From assembly GCF_002288065.1 (NCBI RefSeq), contig NZ_CP016773.1:744001-808000 (forward strand): a DNA stretch of 64,000 nt, given 5' to 3'. Source of the stretch: Candidatus Planktophila sulfonica (GTDB lineage Bacteria; Actinomycetota; Actinomycetes; Nanopelagicales; Nanopelagicaceae). A program made the translations under genes and the position numbers. The notes below the pieces were generated by a model, which did not search any database, had not been told where the DNA came from, and was given only the letters and a program-made list of their open reading frames with translations. This document shows, piece after piece, positions 63,650 to 64,000 of this stretch. How positions within the stretch are numbered: position 1 is the stretch's first letter; each line of letters starts with the position of its first letter.

Positions 63650-64000
63650 TTAGCCGACTCGCTCAGCCAACTCCTTGAGAGCAGCATCAATGGTCTGCTT
63701 CTGCGCCTTTGTGATCATCATGGCAGGAACAGGCATCCCAACAGCCACTGTGAGTTCATAGGTAACTTCTGTTGAATCCGAATCAATTGCCTTGAGTGTG
63801 TAGGCGCCATCCATCTGAGTCAGTAAATCAGCTTCATCCATTGTGAAAGAGAGCGAAGCAGGTGCTGCGCTCCAATCGTAATCAAGAGTGACTCGATCTT
63901 TCATCATGCCGGCATCGATAGCTAGTTTCGCCTTGAGCACCCGGCCAGATGAATCACTTTCAATGACATCTGCCTTCTTGATGGAGCTTAGCCACTCGGG
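63650..64000 (-). CDS. SRPBCC-family protein, C-terminal part (5' end outside window)
   Basis: The minus-strand frame stays open to the window edge, giving the last 116 residues or so. The DYDWSAAPASLSFTMDEAD and YELTVAVGMPVPAMM stretches fit a START/polyketide-cyclase-like (SRPBCC) hydrophobic-ligand domain. It precedes the glucokinase gene in one transcript. The ligand is unknown. Confidence 0.75.
   Translation of the reverse strand, partial: PEWLSSIKKADVIESDSSGRVLKAKLAIDAGMMKDRVTLDYDWSAAPASLSFTMDEADLLTQMDGAYTLKAIDSDSTEVTYELTVAVGMPVPAMMITKAQKQTIDAALKELAERVG

Overview
The window looks like a chromosome segment of a streamlined, moderate-GC, free-living actinobacterium, most likely of the freshwater acI/Nanopelagicales type (Planktophila-like). 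The reasons are an actinobacterial bcc:aa3 respiratory island (diheme QcrC, three-helix Rieske QcrA, CtaF), actinobacterial families DUF3043, DUF4191 and SCO2322, a PadR-ino1 pair, very short intergenic spaces, and many convergent genes whose 3' ends overlap. The lineage is inferred from gene content and base composition, not from a marker-gene tree. I see no rRNA, tRNA, insertion sequence, prophage or CRISPR array.

Layout. 1-7.4 kb: end of a LysE-type exporter, a DMT permease, and a complete set of enzymes for trans-4-hydroxy-L-proline breakdown to 2-oxoglutarate (epimerase, three-subunit D-hydroxyproline dehydrogenase, deaminase, semialdehyde dehydrogenase). 7.4-14 kb: HIT protein, DUF2236 protein and the histidine-utilisation genes hutG / hutU-hutI-hutH. 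14-17 kb: esterase, DEDD exonuclease, receiver-like protein and trpD. 17-26.3 kb: ctaE-qcrC-qcrA-qcrB, then on the other strand ctaC-ctaD-ctaF with a DMT permease and an aminotransferase. 26.3-31.5 kb: degenerate cysteine-desulfurase-like protein, adenosine-kinase-like PfkB kinase, erpA, nadA, DUF3043 and an aldo/keto reductase. 31.5-36.5 kb: a cobalamin riboswitch, a secreted SCO2322-type protein, a CbrTUV-like ECF transporter, and gcvT. 36.6-42.2 kb: pepA, lpdA, sucB and a TIGR01777 protein. 42.2-46.5 kb: an MMPL-Gfo/Idh-FAD oxidoreductase operon. 46.5-49.9 kb: lipB-lipA-plsC-DUF4191 and an RDD protein. 50-51.6 kb: glnA with a well-formed promoter and terminator. 51.6-57.3 kb: AlkD-like protein, MFS, a short NhaA, an NCS1 permease, SDR and enoyl-CoA hydratase. 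57.4-58.5 kb: a small HTH protein and an unknown membrane protein separated by elaborate palindromic DNA. 58.5-64 kb: ino1-PadR, LysE, a RecB/Cas4-like nuclease, PlsC, a small acidic protein, ROK glucokinase, and the end of an SRPBCC protein.

How it works together. Hydroxyproline and histidine catabolism feed 2-oxoglutarate and glutamate. LpdA and SucB (lipoylated through LipB/LipA) oxidise 2-oxoacids, and the bcc:aa3 chain takes the electrons. GlnA handles nitrogen. Cobalamin is apparently imported under riboswitch control.

The most general signal I found is regulatory. Eighteen gene starts carry a TAnnnT hexamer exactly six bases before the start codon, and six more carry it at seven bases. 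This is the arrangement expected for leaderless mRNAs and it fixes several start codons. Other points worth a look are the 57.7-57.9 kb operator/stem-loop region, the cysteine-desulfurase homologue without its PLP lysine, the NhaA without its N-terminal helix, a PadR-type palindrome, and the four-cysteine stand-alone nuclease.
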